DNA from: Hygrocybe punicea
Lineage: Eukaryota > Basidiomycota > Agaricomycetes > Agaricales > Hygrophoraceae
Direction of reading: 5' to 3'
NCBI GenBank assembly: GCA_963556145.1
Contig: OY744462.1
Coordinates: 8,432,001 to 8,496,000 of the forward strand
DNA length: 64,000 bases
Shown here: piece by piece, positions 10,577 to 21,121 of the stretch
Layout of the letters: each line of letters opens with the position of its first letter
How positions within the stretch are numbered: the stretch's first letter is position 1
Made by a program: the position numbers and the translations under genes
The notes under the pieces: model-generated
What the model was told of the DNA's origin: nothing
Database searches by the model: none
Seen by the model: only the letters and a program-made list of their open reading frames with translations

Positions 10577-12429
10577 ACATCGCGCTACACGTAGTCTACC
10601 TTAACTTTGACCTCTTGTATTCCTCCTAGCAGTTGTACTAGATGTAACAAACTTCACAACCTCCATACCGCTCGAACCTTATCCCTGAGACCCTACCTCC
10701 ACAAACATACAATCACTCTCGTAAAAAGACCCTTGAATGTAAAACCTCACTACCGCCAACATCGTGCAACTATTTGACCCACAGATCCATTACACGACCG
10801 CTAGTCGTGACAGGCGAGGGCATTGTCTGTTGTATTCATAGACCCAACAAGACACCCCAGCAAACATTCCTCAAAAGCACAGCCTTGAACTTCGAGTAGT
10901 TTCTTCAACTCCTCTGCAAAAAAGCAAAAATGAGAGGAATTAGGCAACACTAGCAAGAATCCATGAACGCACCAATTTTCCCTGATGATTCCAAGTCCTT
11001 ATGGAACTGTTTGCAGAGTCTGTTGTCCTGCAAATATACAAACAAGGAAATTGTCACCGTCTCTGCCCGGTCCACCACTTTCTTATAAAATTGCTCCCAA
11101 TTCCCACCCAGTTCATTTTCAGTTGCCCTCCAGCTTAGGTAACTGTGTCACCACTCTGGGACCGTGCTACCAGGATCTGGATTTGTGTCTAGCACTCACT
11201 CCAATTCAGGCACTGCGGATTCAAAGAGTGCCACGAAAAACACGATGTACTTGTATTTGATCTCATGCTCATCGCCTGCACTTCGGTCTGGGTTGCAGAA
11301 GAAGCGATAAATGTTAATGTCAGATGGCAGGTATGCTGGAAAACAAAGTATCAAGCTCGAGGATGTTACCGGAAACTAGATGAACTTTTACCATATTGAC
11401 CAAGAAGGAGAGGACCACAAATATTGAATGGGAAGCAGAATTTCATCCTGGCAACTGCATCCGTAAGGCGAGATTTGCCCATTCCAGAAGATTGAAAAAT
11501 GGAAATTGAATGGTTGTAGGGTCGCTGCATGGGATCAGTAGGGGGCTTGTGCAATTGATCCATCAAATTTGCTAGAAGGATATGGCTGTCGCCCAGGAAC
11601 TCATCTGACCACACCTTATGAGCAGCTGTCAAAGTGATTCTAGTAGAGCATAGCAAGGAAAATTTAGAAACAAGACCTCGTACTGCAATTAAGAAGTGAT
11701 ACACAATGAGAAAGGTCAACAGAAAGCATCATGATATGGCCTACATCTCCCCAGATCTAGCCTCATAGGTTCCAAGATGTGCGTACGGGGTTGTGAATCT
11801 GGTTGACTTAATGTACTAGCACGAAGTATTTCTACATCAACAATACAGGCATGAGTAGCATTCAACTAAAATACGGATATCACACTCAAGTTGTGGATAT
11901 TCCTGAACGTTCCCTCCTTCCATGCCTCATGCAACAATTTTGTCACCTCAGGATGCCTTTGGAGCAAAGCATTTACAACAACAATATCAATGTACCTGCG
12001 ATTGAGTCACCCATCTGAGAGTGATACAATTGCAGTAAGAAGCCATGTAGCTCGTGGCAGGTTGGAGGGTTCCGAGTCCTCAGTCATCTTCTTAGCTGCT
12101 TTGTCCAGGCTGGCGTGAGTGGCATCATTAAAATTCTCAACAAGTTCTAATGGCATCTTGAGTTTAAGTCTGGTCACAGTGTTTATTGAGTGATTGAGTG
12201 AAAGATAAGAACTTTAGGTGCCACCAGTTCAGTTTTTGCCAGCTCTTTTCAGCAGCAGCGCCTTTCCAAGTGAAGAGGGAGGTGAAGCATATGTTAAGGA
12301 CGTGTTTCACCAGGCAGGGATGGGTTTGAATCCCACATGCTCATTGGCAGATGCAATAGGTAAATCATCTTGCTCATTACTCTATTCCATTTATTCATTT
12401 CATATTCTAGGATACGAGAACGTCAGTAA

Positions 12430-13015
12430 TTTTCGGGGTCCTTTTTGAAACCCTTGGGGGCCTTGTACTTTTTTGAAACCTCTTGGACTTTGTTTGGAGG
12501 TTTTTTGACACATTTTTTCATGACTTTTGCATCTTTGGCTACTTGAACAGCTTGACAAATTTTCTTGGTGAATGTTTTGATTTTTGTTACTTCTTCACTT
12601 TTTACTTCTGTATGATGGTATAGAGAGCAACAGAAAATCAGGTAGAATTATTTTTAGCAACTGATGTGAGCAGACCCTTTTCATATCCTTGGTGACCTTA
12701 TACTTCTTTTCAACCTGGTGAGTCTTGTCTCCAAGTTTTTTGGTCTACCTTTTTGAAACCCTTGAAGAACTTTTGTCTTTTCTGAACTTGTTGACCTTTT
12801 TTTCCAAGTTTTTTGTCCACCATTGTCAAACCCTTGAGAACTTTTGCCTTTTCTGAACTTGTTGGTCTTTTTTCCAAGTTTTTTTGTTAAACCCTTGAAG
12901 AACTTGTGATGCTTCTAGTCTTTTGGCACTTTTTTGTCAAGTTTTTTGGTGCATGGTTTTTAAAACCCTTGAAGGACTTTTGCTGGCTTTTTTTGAACCA
13001 TTTGAAACTCTTAAG
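12430..13015. repeat. Degenerate T-rich minisatellite
   Basis: Many imperfect copies of a unit of roughly 60 bp containing 'TTTTTGAAACCCTTGAAGAAC', 'TTTTCTGAACTTGTTG' and 'TTTTCCAAGTTTTTTG' blocks. Copies differ in length and order. It directly precedes, and grades into, the Helitron helicase remnant. Confidence 0.6.
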
Positions 13016-15466
13016 AACTCATGCTACTTCAATCAACAAGTTGGGAAGCAAAAAATCTGCAACTACTATACTGATAAACCAGAGGGTAGACTCCGAGTGC
13101 AAGTGCAGCTCAGAGTTAGGTTAGGAATTATTTCTAATACAACTAGTATCATTAGACCATTTTTACCACAAAGGGAAGATGACGACTGTATGGACTTTTA
13201 TCGTGCATTTATGCTTGCACTCTTGACATCTTGGTGGAACCTTGGAGATCTAAAAGCCGATAAGGACACATGGGAGGGAGCTTTCTTACAATTTGAAGCC
13301 AGTACTTCTCAGAAGGCTCGAAATGTCATGGCAGGCATTCAATATTACTACGACTGTGCATCAGCCACACACTGCAAAGAAGACTTAATGGATGGACAGG
13401 GTCTAGAATGGAACGATAACGCACATGTAGATGTTGAACAGGCGAAGTCTGAAAGCTCTGGTCAACAGGTAGGCAATGCAGTTGAACTGTTGGTGAAAAT
13501 GATGTCTAATTTATGATATCTTTGCAGCAAATAGACGTGACTGAAGAAGATCTGAAAGCATTTGAGTCAATGCAGTTTTCATGGCACGAAGAAGCTCACA
13601 GAATCTCTGCAGTGGAAATTGCAAAGTCAAAAATGGTCTTTGACTCTGCTGACAATCAATGGTGCGTCACTGACTCCAATGTCAGATTTGCTGTGCGCGA
13701 TGATTATGCCAAATTGGAACTTTGGAAACAGAAATTAGATCAGCAAGCAGTAGGAATTTCCAATCCAGAACCAGAGGCTGACAATAGTGAAGTTGTGGTA
13801 ATCGATGCCAATAATAGTTAATTTCCATGATACCGGTGGAGTCGAGGCTGTTGTGGATGTGATTGGGCAATCATCAGATGCACTTCCAACAATTGACCCA
13901 AACAATCTCTTACTGGATCAACGACATGCATATGACATTGTCGACTGGCATTTACAACAGACAATTAGTGGACAACATCCACCACAACTGCTTATGATCA
14001 TTGCAGGCGAAGGTGGTGTTGGGAAGTCTAGGACTATTCAAGCAATAACCAAAATTTTTCATTTGAAACATGAGCCACTAGTTAAGGCAGCGTACACCGG
14101 AATTGCGGCATCCATGGTAGATGGGAAGACCCTGCACATTATCAGAATGCTGTCATTGAATGGAAGGAAGCCATCAGCGAAATTGGCAAGGAAACTGGTA
14201 GCCATGTGGGCCAACAAACGATACCTCATTATCGACGAAATCTTAATTGTCTCGAAGGTGCTACTAGCAAAACTATCAGCTATTATCACCATAGCCAAAA
14301 CAGAACAGGACCAACCTCTGTCAGACGAGCCATTTGGTGGTTTGAATGTGATCATAGTTGGAGACTTTCACCAATTTCTGCCAGTGGTGACAAAGAGATC
14401 CACCCCTCTTTTCTGGCCACGTAACCCATCAGCTGATACCCGAGAGGAAGGAATTGGTTGAAGCATATATGAAGCATTCAATATCGTTGTTCGGCTCAAA
14501 GAACAGGTTCAGGTTAGTGACCCAGAATGGAATGATCTGCTTCAGCATGTCCATCACAGTAACTGTCGAGCACATCACCTACAGATGCTTCAAGACCTGA
14601 TTATCACAAGTCCAAACTATCCTTGCACTAATTTCGATGCACCACCCTGGGACAACATTGTAATGATAACACCATGTCACACTGTTTGAATGCAGTGGAA
14701 TAAGGCAGCCACACTCAAAGACTGCAAAAAAAGAGGTAGTCAGCTTTTCTGATGCAAAGCGGAGGATACATTTGACAGAAGGCTGTTGACAATACAAGAG
14801 CACTTTGCCATTGCAAATTCAAAGTCGAATAGCAGTGGTAGAAATCGACGGAAAAAGGGGGGTCTGCAAGATGAGGTGGAATTGGCAGTTGGAATGAAAG
14901 TCATGGTCACTTACAACGTCAAAACTGATCTCGATATAACAAATGGAGTGCAGGGAGAGATTGTGGACATAGTTTTAGATGAAGCGAAACCGAACTTTTC
15001 ACAAGAAGAGCCCCTCGTCAAATTTCCTCCACTATATGTATTGGTAAAGCTCACAAGGACAAAAGCGTCATTGGAAGGATTGGAAGAGGGTGTTATACTA
15101 ATCTCACCGTTAGTGAAAACCTTTACTTTTCAGAGTACCAGTTCTGACATAATAACCATCACACGCCGTCAACTGCCGATAACAGCCACATACGCATTCA
15201 CTGACTATCAAGTGCAAGGCCAAACAATTGACCCGGTCTTTGTCAATATTGGGAAACCATCAAGCGGTGTTCTCACACCTTTCAGTGCATATGTTTCACT
15301 GTCGCGTGGTCGAGGATGTCACAGTATCAGATTGCTATGAGATTTTGAAGACAGGATTTTTACACAGCATCCTAGTGAACATCTCAGATGAGCAGATGAG
15401 CAGCTGGAAAATTTTGATCAATCGACTTGGGAGTGGTGGCTACAGATGAGAACAGGAAAAGAAATA
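12970..15466 (+). pseudogene. Helitron-type PIF1-like helicase remnant
   Basis: Plus-strand remains of the helicase half of a Helitron Rep/helicase protein. In order: RPFLPQREDDDCMDFYRAFM and WEGAFLQF (about 13155-13300), Walker A GEGGVGKSRTIQAI (about 14010), AYTGIAASMVDGKTLH (about 14090), LIIDE (about 14225), VIIVGDFHQFLPVV (about 14350), and in the C-terminal part NGVQGEIVDIV, YAFTDYQVQGQTI and SLSRGRG (about 14940-15320), then HPSEHLRADEQLENFD (about 15370). There are frame changes near 13500, 13805 and 15340, and stops at about 14459 and 14688. The Rep (HUH) domain and Helitron ends were not found. In intact elements this enzyme unwinds donor DNA during rolling-circle transposition. Confidence 0.85.
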
Positions 15467-15600
15467 TAATTAGTAATATTTGTGATATCCTAGATGGGTT
15501 GCATGTTTTGCTGTTCCGTGATGACAAATGGCACAGAAAATATAATATAATTAGTAATATTTGTGATATCCTAGACAGGTTTCATGTTTTCTGTTTCAAT
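15461..15600. repeat. 80-bp direct repeat pair
   Basis: ATAATTAGTAATATTTGTGA plus the following TATCCTAGA occurs at about 15466 and again at about 15546, each followed by a related GGTTGCATGTTTTGCTGTT / GGTTTCATGTTTTCTGTTT tail. It lies just past the end of the Helitron helicase, so it may mark the degraded 3' end of that element. Confidence 0.5.
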
Positions 15601-16677
15601 TTTCACCCCCCAGTGACCTTGCTAATCACACCACTTCAGTTGTCCCTCTTGAAAGTAATTGAGTAAAGATGTCTGTGGCGCTGCTCTGTACGTCAGCAGC
15701 AGGTGCCCAGGACTGACATGGCTGCGTAACTGTAAAAGGATATTATGAACGAATTTTTTTGTTTTTTGTGGTGTTTGCAACAGTGGTGTACAAAGAGATG
15801 GGAAGAAAGTGAAGCAAATAGCAATGGGAAGCAGCCAAAAAGGGTGGGGGGGGGAAGTCAGTGATGTGCAAAAAGGAAAGCGGCCTGTAAAGTTGGGTGG
15901 CGACGGACATAGATCTGCCACACATTGGAAGCCCAATGGCCGATGCTCTGAATCAAGTATGGTGGGACACCAGAGTTAGTCAGGTCAGTGGCACCTCCAG
16001 AACAAAGTGAGTGGCCATCAAGGGTAGGGTCGGGGTGGAAATGGTGAAGCCAGCCCAGGAACCAGGAATGTATGGGAATGGAACCGTTTGCTCAGAGCCA
16101 TAACTCAGGGTGGGCCGGGAACAGGCGGTCGCGAGAATGAAGGTAAGTAAGGAAAATGGTGAGTGGATTGTGAGAAGCTCGATGGCAGTGAATAAGCACT
16201 TGGCTCCCCTCGAAAAAGCAGTCAGCCTTGTGGCCCAGCAAATAAAAATCAAAAGAGGTCTCGTGAACTTGAACGGTCTTGTGCATGGTAACCTTCCGGT
16301 AGTCCTGCAGGGCCAATGAATCAGGCCACACAACTTCCCCAAGGCAGAGGAGACCATGGAAGGCGACAGTGATGATTGCAGTGAACAAATGGTTGTCATG
16401 GGAGGGAGAACCCTGCAGGGAGGCAGTGATGCAATGTAGTTCAGCGCTGGCAAGGGGACATTTACAAAGTGTCCCAACACTGCACAGTTTCTTGCATCCC
16501 GCTAACGTCTTAACTACAAGGGGGTGATGACAAGTGGCATGGTGTCATGATCCAAAAAGGATTTGGATCAAAACATAGTAATATGCTGTCACTAGTCACC
16601 ATCCCTACAGCACACATCACATTACAAGGACCATTCATACTGGAATGCCCCCATCTGCATATGGAGTAGAAAGGAAT

Positions 16678-17025
16678 ACCCTTATCTGCATATAGGACAC
16701 ACAGGAAATCCTTATCTGCACATAGGACATACATGAAACCCTTATCTAAACAAGGGACATGCAAGGAAACCCTTATCTACAGAAGGGACATACAAGAAAA
16801 CCCTTATCTATGCAGAGGAAATGAAGGAATACCCTTATCTTAACTGATAAGGCCCCCAAAACATCTTATCAGAGGCCAAAGAAGCACAAGAAGCACAGCC
16901 ACATCCTTATCTCCAATCATAGAGATAACACATGCCACTCCCTGATCAAGAAGCACATCACATTTCATATCAATTGATCAAATACAGCCCAGCCCTGATC
17001 TTATCTTTTTCTTAACTGATAAGGA
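16678..17025. promoter_or_regulatory. GATAAG/CTTATC site array in LTR family C
   Basis: Eleven exact GATAAG or CTTATC hexamers start at 16681, 16711, 16741, 16772, 16803, 16834, 16846, 16865, 16916, 17000 and 17018. The first six sit in a minisatellite of about 31 bp. GATAAG is the core of fungal GATA-factor sites (AreA/Nit2 type, nitrogen control). Binding is inferred; the site count is read directly. Confidence 0.6.
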
Positions 17026-17144
17026 TACACACATGGCATGGCATCAATTGATCAAGAAGCACAGCCTCAGGAAGATGATTCTAGAAGCATAGCCTGGCAC
17101 AGTCCTTGCCTTTGATTCACACACCCAAGATTAGACCAGCAGCA

Positions 17145-17494
17145 TGACTCACTCCCATCAAATGTGACTCATTGGTCTATCCATGACAAATTATGACCCT
17201 TATGACATATTCATGACCCCCCCATGACTCATTATGACCACCTATGACTAATTTTGACTATTTCTGACTCATTATGCCTCCTCCTTTGATTATAATACCT
17301 ATGTGACTCATTAATTGACTCTGTATGAGTCACAAACCCATGCCTTCCTTTCTTATGACTCCTTATGAGTCATAACCCCCCATGTCTTTCATCATTATGA
17401 CTCCTTATGAGTCATAAACCTATGCCTCTCCTCTATATGACTCCCTATGAGTCATATCCTATGCTCTCCATTTGATATACCATTCTATGACTCA
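17145..17494. promoter_or_regulatory. TGASTCA (Gcn4/AP-1 type) site array in LTR family C
   Basis: Ten exact TGACTCA/TGAGTCA heptamers start at 17145, 17165, 17225, 17265, 17304, 17326, 17366, 17408, 17448 and 17488, many inside longer ATGACTCCTTATGAGTCAT palindromes. By chance one would expect far less than one in 350 bp. This is the consensus of Gcn4/CpcA-type bZIP factors (amino-acid starvation). The array ends 25 bp before the TATA box at 17519. Confidence 0.65.
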
Positions 17495-17518
17495 GTATGA
17501 CTCCTGCTGTAGAATAGG

Positions 17519-17526
17519 TATATATA
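17519..17526 (+). promoter_or_regulatory. TATA box of LTR family C
   Basis: TATATATA directly downstream of the two site arrays and followed by GAGCCCAG, the likely LTR promoter core. Confidence 0.5.
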
Positions 17527-19075
17527 GAGCCCAGTTTCTGCTGGAGATGGCTCAGTCACCTAATCTGACAGGTCCAGTCACAGGACAGTCCCTCTTCCAG
17601 ATTCTGATTCACCCCATCTGTATTTTTTTGTATTACCTACTTTGGTAGTAGCTAGTACCCAAATACCAATTGCAGTTCAAGTCATCATTCATTTGTTTAA
17701 GGATATCAATCTCAGATTTATTGATACTCCCTTATTACTTGTTTGATACATATTCTTTGTGTTCTGTCATGTAGTACAGTCACATTCATCTTCTTTCAAG
17801 TTCTATTGATCATCACCAAAGATATCCCAGTACTTTATTCTGCACTAGTAGCCAATGTGCGTTTGAAGCTTCGGAATAAAGTCCGATATCTTGATCATCA
17901 ATCCTACTTGCCTATTGTTCAGTTCATTCATTCTGTACATAGTATTTAGTCACACCTCCCTTTGGTTTGACATCTACTGTTACATCGCCCATCGCCCATT
18001 GTCTATCGCCCATCGTCCATCATCTATTGCTCATCTCTGTTGTACCTCTGCTCATTGTATACTTGCTACTTGTATACTTGACTGTTGTACACTCGTTCAT
18101 CTTACACTGTTCATACTTGCTTGAGTTATTATCCGCTTATACACTCGCATACCTCTTGTTACTCAAAGTCTTTACCTTCAGTAGGGAAGACCTCACTGTT
18201 CACTCATCCTCTATAAGTCATACATCTGACTTATATTATTGTCAAGTATTTGTTGTATCCCTCAAGGCTAACCTTTGATAGGATTCACACTACTACCCAA
18301 CCACCCAACAGGAATAACCCAAGAGTTAGTAAAGAGCTAAATCCTTGTTCCTAAAGGACAACAAGGTAATTTCCCGATCAATGACGCACTCCAGAAACCC
18401 TTGGTGTGGATTTGTTCAAACACTTCCCACGCAAAACAGTGGACATTGGGGTAGAAAGGCTCAAGTTGGTTGCAAATACCAGACAGATAGTTGTCGAGGG
18501 ATTGCAGCTTGATATGGTGGGACATGTAAATGACGAAAAAACTGAAAGTGTCAGGGGTGGGCGTCGCGGGTAAAGCATGTGAAGAACAGAAAGAAAGATA
18601 AGATTGGAGCATGGAAGAGTAGGCGGAAGCGGTGCTCTGCTTGATTGCACAACCAATAGCAATAGCGTGTTTGTGCCAGAGCTGATTGAGCGACCAGGGT
18701 TGCCAGGAAGGCTGCCTGGTCGATCATTTCTCACTGATCAACATCGCGATTGCCCCTGTGTCAGTCAAGGGGGTTCAAAGAGGCCAATCGTCAGGCTGGG
18801 GAAAAGAGAACATGCAATGTTGGTGTGGTCATGGGAGAGGGCGTTGGCAACATTGTTGAATGTCCAGGGAAGGAAGTTGACATGGAAGGAGAAGTGATGG
18901 TGGAGAGCAAGGTGAACAGCGGCAAGTAGAATGTGGTTGTACTGCGGGGATGCACAGAGGGAGTTAAACATGTCTACCATGTTGCTGTTGTCGTAGTGGA
19001 CAACCACTCGCTGTGGCAAGGGCCAGACATGCAGGGTGACATGTCGCAGGGCGGGAAGGACGATATTAGGTCAGT

Positions 19076-19479
19076 CACGGTATTGGTGCTTTTGGCCTAC
19101 GATTGACTCTAACCAGACCCAGACCAAGCATTCATCTCAAGTTGGTTAGGAGGTGATCCCCGAAGATACTTATAGTTGGGTCCAATGTGGCAATTGGTTT
19201 TATTCTCCTTGCGCTTATTTAAACTCATTCTATATTTGTCTTGAATGTATCTTTGTTTAAAATAATTGTATTTTGTTTGGAACCGCCACCTCCATCTCCC
19301 TTATGCAGTGACATCTGCCTAACCTATGCCTGCTTTAGCACCCCTAAGTAACTACTGCATGATATCCAAGTCACTCGTTCATAGTTGAGCAGTCTGACTC
19401 GGCATCAGCTTCCGGTTAGTCACGTGATTTTGTTTATATATATATTGAGCACTTGTTTGTTTTCCTCTTCAACATGAAC
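19076..19479. other. No gene recognised
   Basis: Likely the decayed 5' part or flank of the DIRS-like remnant. No open frame with recognisable motifs was found. Confidence 0.3.
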
Positions 19480-20085
19480 CACCATCTCCCTGTATGGGAC
19501 CTCTGCTTACAGCAGAGTGCCAGCGTTATGCAAAGTTTCGTCCCCATGCAGGGTTGCCGGACCTGAGCCCCTGCCTTGCAGGTGGTCAATCCAGAACGCA
19601 AAGTTCTTGGTTGGTCTGGTGGGTTGTCTGGTAGGATGCTAGTTCTTTTTTTCTGTTTGAGCTTCAACACTCCACCTGCCGCTAACCTTTTTGTCTGCTT
19701 GCCTGACAACACCCCCCTGCATGCAACCTCTGCTGTAAGCAGAGTGCCACCGAAACGCAAAGTTTCGTTGCCATGCAGGGTTGCCAGACCTGAGCCCTCA
19801 CCTTGCAGGTGGTTAATCCAGAACGGAAAGTTCTGGTTGGTCCGGTGGGTTGTTCTTTCTGTCTCTTTGCCTAACAACACCCCCCTGTGTGGTGACCTCT
19901 GCTGTGAGCAGAGTGCCAGCGAAACAGAAAGTTTCGTCACCATGCCGGGCTGCCAGACCTGAGCCCCTGCCTTGCAGGTGGTCAATCCAGAACATAAAGT
20001 TCTTGGTTGGTCCGGTGGGTTGTTAAGATGGTTTGGCCGTTAGGATGCTAGTTCTTTTTTTCTCTTAGGTTATTCAACACTCCCC
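19480..20085. repeat. Three-copy tandem repeat made of successive hairpins
   Basis: Three units of about 170-230 bp, marked by CTCTGCT-loop-AGCAGAG hairpins at 19501-19517, 19728-19744 and 19897-19913. Each unit also holds a CGAAAC-loop-GTTTCG hairpin (degraded in unit 1), a CCTGC/ACCT..GCAGG hairpin, and a CCAGAAC-loop-GTTCTGG hairpin at 19591-19610, 19818-19836 and 19987-20006 (a bulge in units 1 and 3). Loops vary between units while stems are mostly kept. Confidence 0.8.
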
Positions 20086-21121
20086 TGCACAAGTCAGACC
20101 AAGAGAAGCAACAGCAAATGCTTTGACCATAGCCTGGCGTACCCAACCACTGTGCCAGTTTTGCAAAGTATGTTCCTGGGGTGGTCTAACCTGACGCGGC
20201 GTCACTTTGCTGTGGGTCACTTTGTAATTGGCGTTTGCTGGGTTATCTTGTGGTCTGATTCCCCTAGTTATTCTGATTTGCAGTGCTTTTGTGGGTGAAG
20301 AAAGGTTGTATTTTGGAACCTACTCTTCAAGAGTGTTTGGTGTGTAGGTGATTTCTAAATACTCTTGTAGGCCAACTTGACTGTCCTAGATTTACTTGAG
20401 TTTAAAAAATAATTTTACTCAAGTCTAATAGACAAGAGCCATTCCCTCTGTGTGCCCTCTCCAGATTGTCTTGCCGTAACCCTCACATCCCCACCTCCTA
20501 TCTTGGGTGAGGCTCTGCAAATGTTAAAAGTCAGGTTTAGTCGAACAACATGACTAAAATTTACTAAAATCCCAATTTTTGACTATTCCGTGACTTCGTA
20601 GTCAGTACACAGTCATCTTCTCAGTTGTACATAGTCATGCATAGTCACAATCTAGTCATTCTCCAGTTGTGGAAATTTCCTATTTGCCCATATGAAAATA
20701 TATATATTGATACAGAGTGTACTACACTGATATCCATCAATATAGAAAAATAAGAACCCCACTGGCTGCAACTCAGGTTGCCTCGGGTGCATTCCTGCAG
20801 GCAGATTGCTTGGCCCTGCGCTGAAGGACAAACGACTCGGAATAAGAATTGGTGGAGCACGGCTGATGTTGATGATGGCCTTGTCACTGGTGTGGTATGG
20901 GCCATATCCATTGCATTGGGCAGCGACCCACACTCCACACCTGTGCCCAAGGTACTGATTGAGCAGGCCTGAGGTGCCCTGGCAGTTGTTGACCAGCCAT
21001 TACTCAGAAACTACATCCTGATAGCGCACGATAAATCTTTCCAACAAATGATCCATTAACCATCGCACGAAAACAAGCTTGGTGGAAAGCAGTTATCACA
21101 AGCTACATTAAATATCCCTGT
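20086..21121. other. No gene recognised
   Basis: Contains short open frames only. The part next to 21122 may be decayed 3' sequence of the dioxygenase gene. A run of TAGTCA/TGACTA words at 20545-20660 was noted without a known meaning. Confidence 0.3.

Larger units (their letters stand above)
9145..10812 (+). mobile_element. Solo LTR, family B, 1668 bp, TSD GGCGA
   Basis: Begins TGTCATGAAAATACGTC and ends CGCTAGTCGTGACA; the terminal 8 bases form an imperfect inverted repeat (TGTCATGA/TCGTGACA). GGCGA is repeated exactly at 9140-9144 and 10813-10817. Skipping it with one TSD joins TDNALA to TAEVTFFIYFDEAH of the NTPase in frame. Because of its size and contents this could also be a short non-autonomous element, but I found no pair of terminal direct repeats inside it. 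Confidence 0.87.
5690..12158 (-). pseudogene. Large P-loop NTPase gene, split by two solo LTRs
   Basis: A minus-strand gene of a P-loop NTPase family that I know from Agaricomycetes (role unsettled, sometimes likened to Crinkler or STAND proteins). It starts MPLELVENF at 12158. The Walker A box is SSGMGKSRLTD (about 11450-11490), Walker B is YFDEAHILT (about 9090-9115), followed by FLSTNS and FTELPFD. The later part contains GVPSEPLLAETA (about 8440-8475), GEMIGHLLWTIAHDD across the first LTR site, and ADNQRSTDIAAAV (about 6330-6370). Two LTRs interrupt it at 6677-8323 and 9145-10812, and at both junctions the frame continues when the LTR plus one TSD is skipped. In-frame stops exist elsewhere (SDG-stop-LNRR near 12010; VPELE-stop near 11210; GGFLA-stop near 8355), so it is dead independently of the LTRs. 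Confidence 0.72.
16535..18360 (+). mobile_element. Solo LTR, family C, 1826 bp, TSD ACAAG
   Basis: Begins TGGCATGGTGTCATGATCC and ends CCTAAAGGACA. ACAAG is repeated exactly at 16530-16534 and 18361-18365. On the minus strand, skipping the LTR with one TSD joins IGKLPC to HHPLVVKTLAGCKKL of the tyrosine recombinase in one frame, which fixes both borders. The 5' half contains a GATAAG-bearing minisatellite and a TGASTCA array upstream of a TATATATA box at 17519-17526. Confidence 0.9.
15830..19075 (-). pseudogene. DIRS-like RNase H plus tyrosine recombinase remnant, split by a solo LTR
   Basis: On the minus strand, 19075-18770 encodes an RNase H-like end (RVVVHYDNSNMVDMFNSL, then FNNVANALSHD). 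Next, 18730-18360 encodes the SAM-like core-binding part of a tyrosine recombinase (LQSYLSFCSSHALP, SLDNYLSGICNQLEPFYPNV). After a solo LTR (16535-18360), 16508-15830 encodes the catalytic part: KTLAGCKKL, FHGLLCLGEVVWPDS, FPAHPELWL, GHSLCSGGAT, GVPPYLIQSIGHWAS, WQIYVRRHP. The order RNase H then recombinase fits DIRS retrotransposons. Both places where the family has catalytic Arg (LLRLGE, HSLRAGG) read Cys here, and several frame changes and stops occur. No reverse transcriptase domain is left upstream. Confidence 0.75.

Noticed and set aside
12290..12345. B-box-like GGGTTTGAATCCC
   Set aside because: No A-box-like sequence at a proper distance upstream.
16508..18372. Treating the gap in the recombinase gene as one long intron
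   Set aside because: No GT donor at the required place, whereas TG..CA ends, a perfect 5-bp duplication and frame restoration fit an LTR insertion.
19434..19985. 183-codon minus-strand ORF over the hairpin array
   Set aside because: It is a read-through of tandem repeats with no conserved start or domain.
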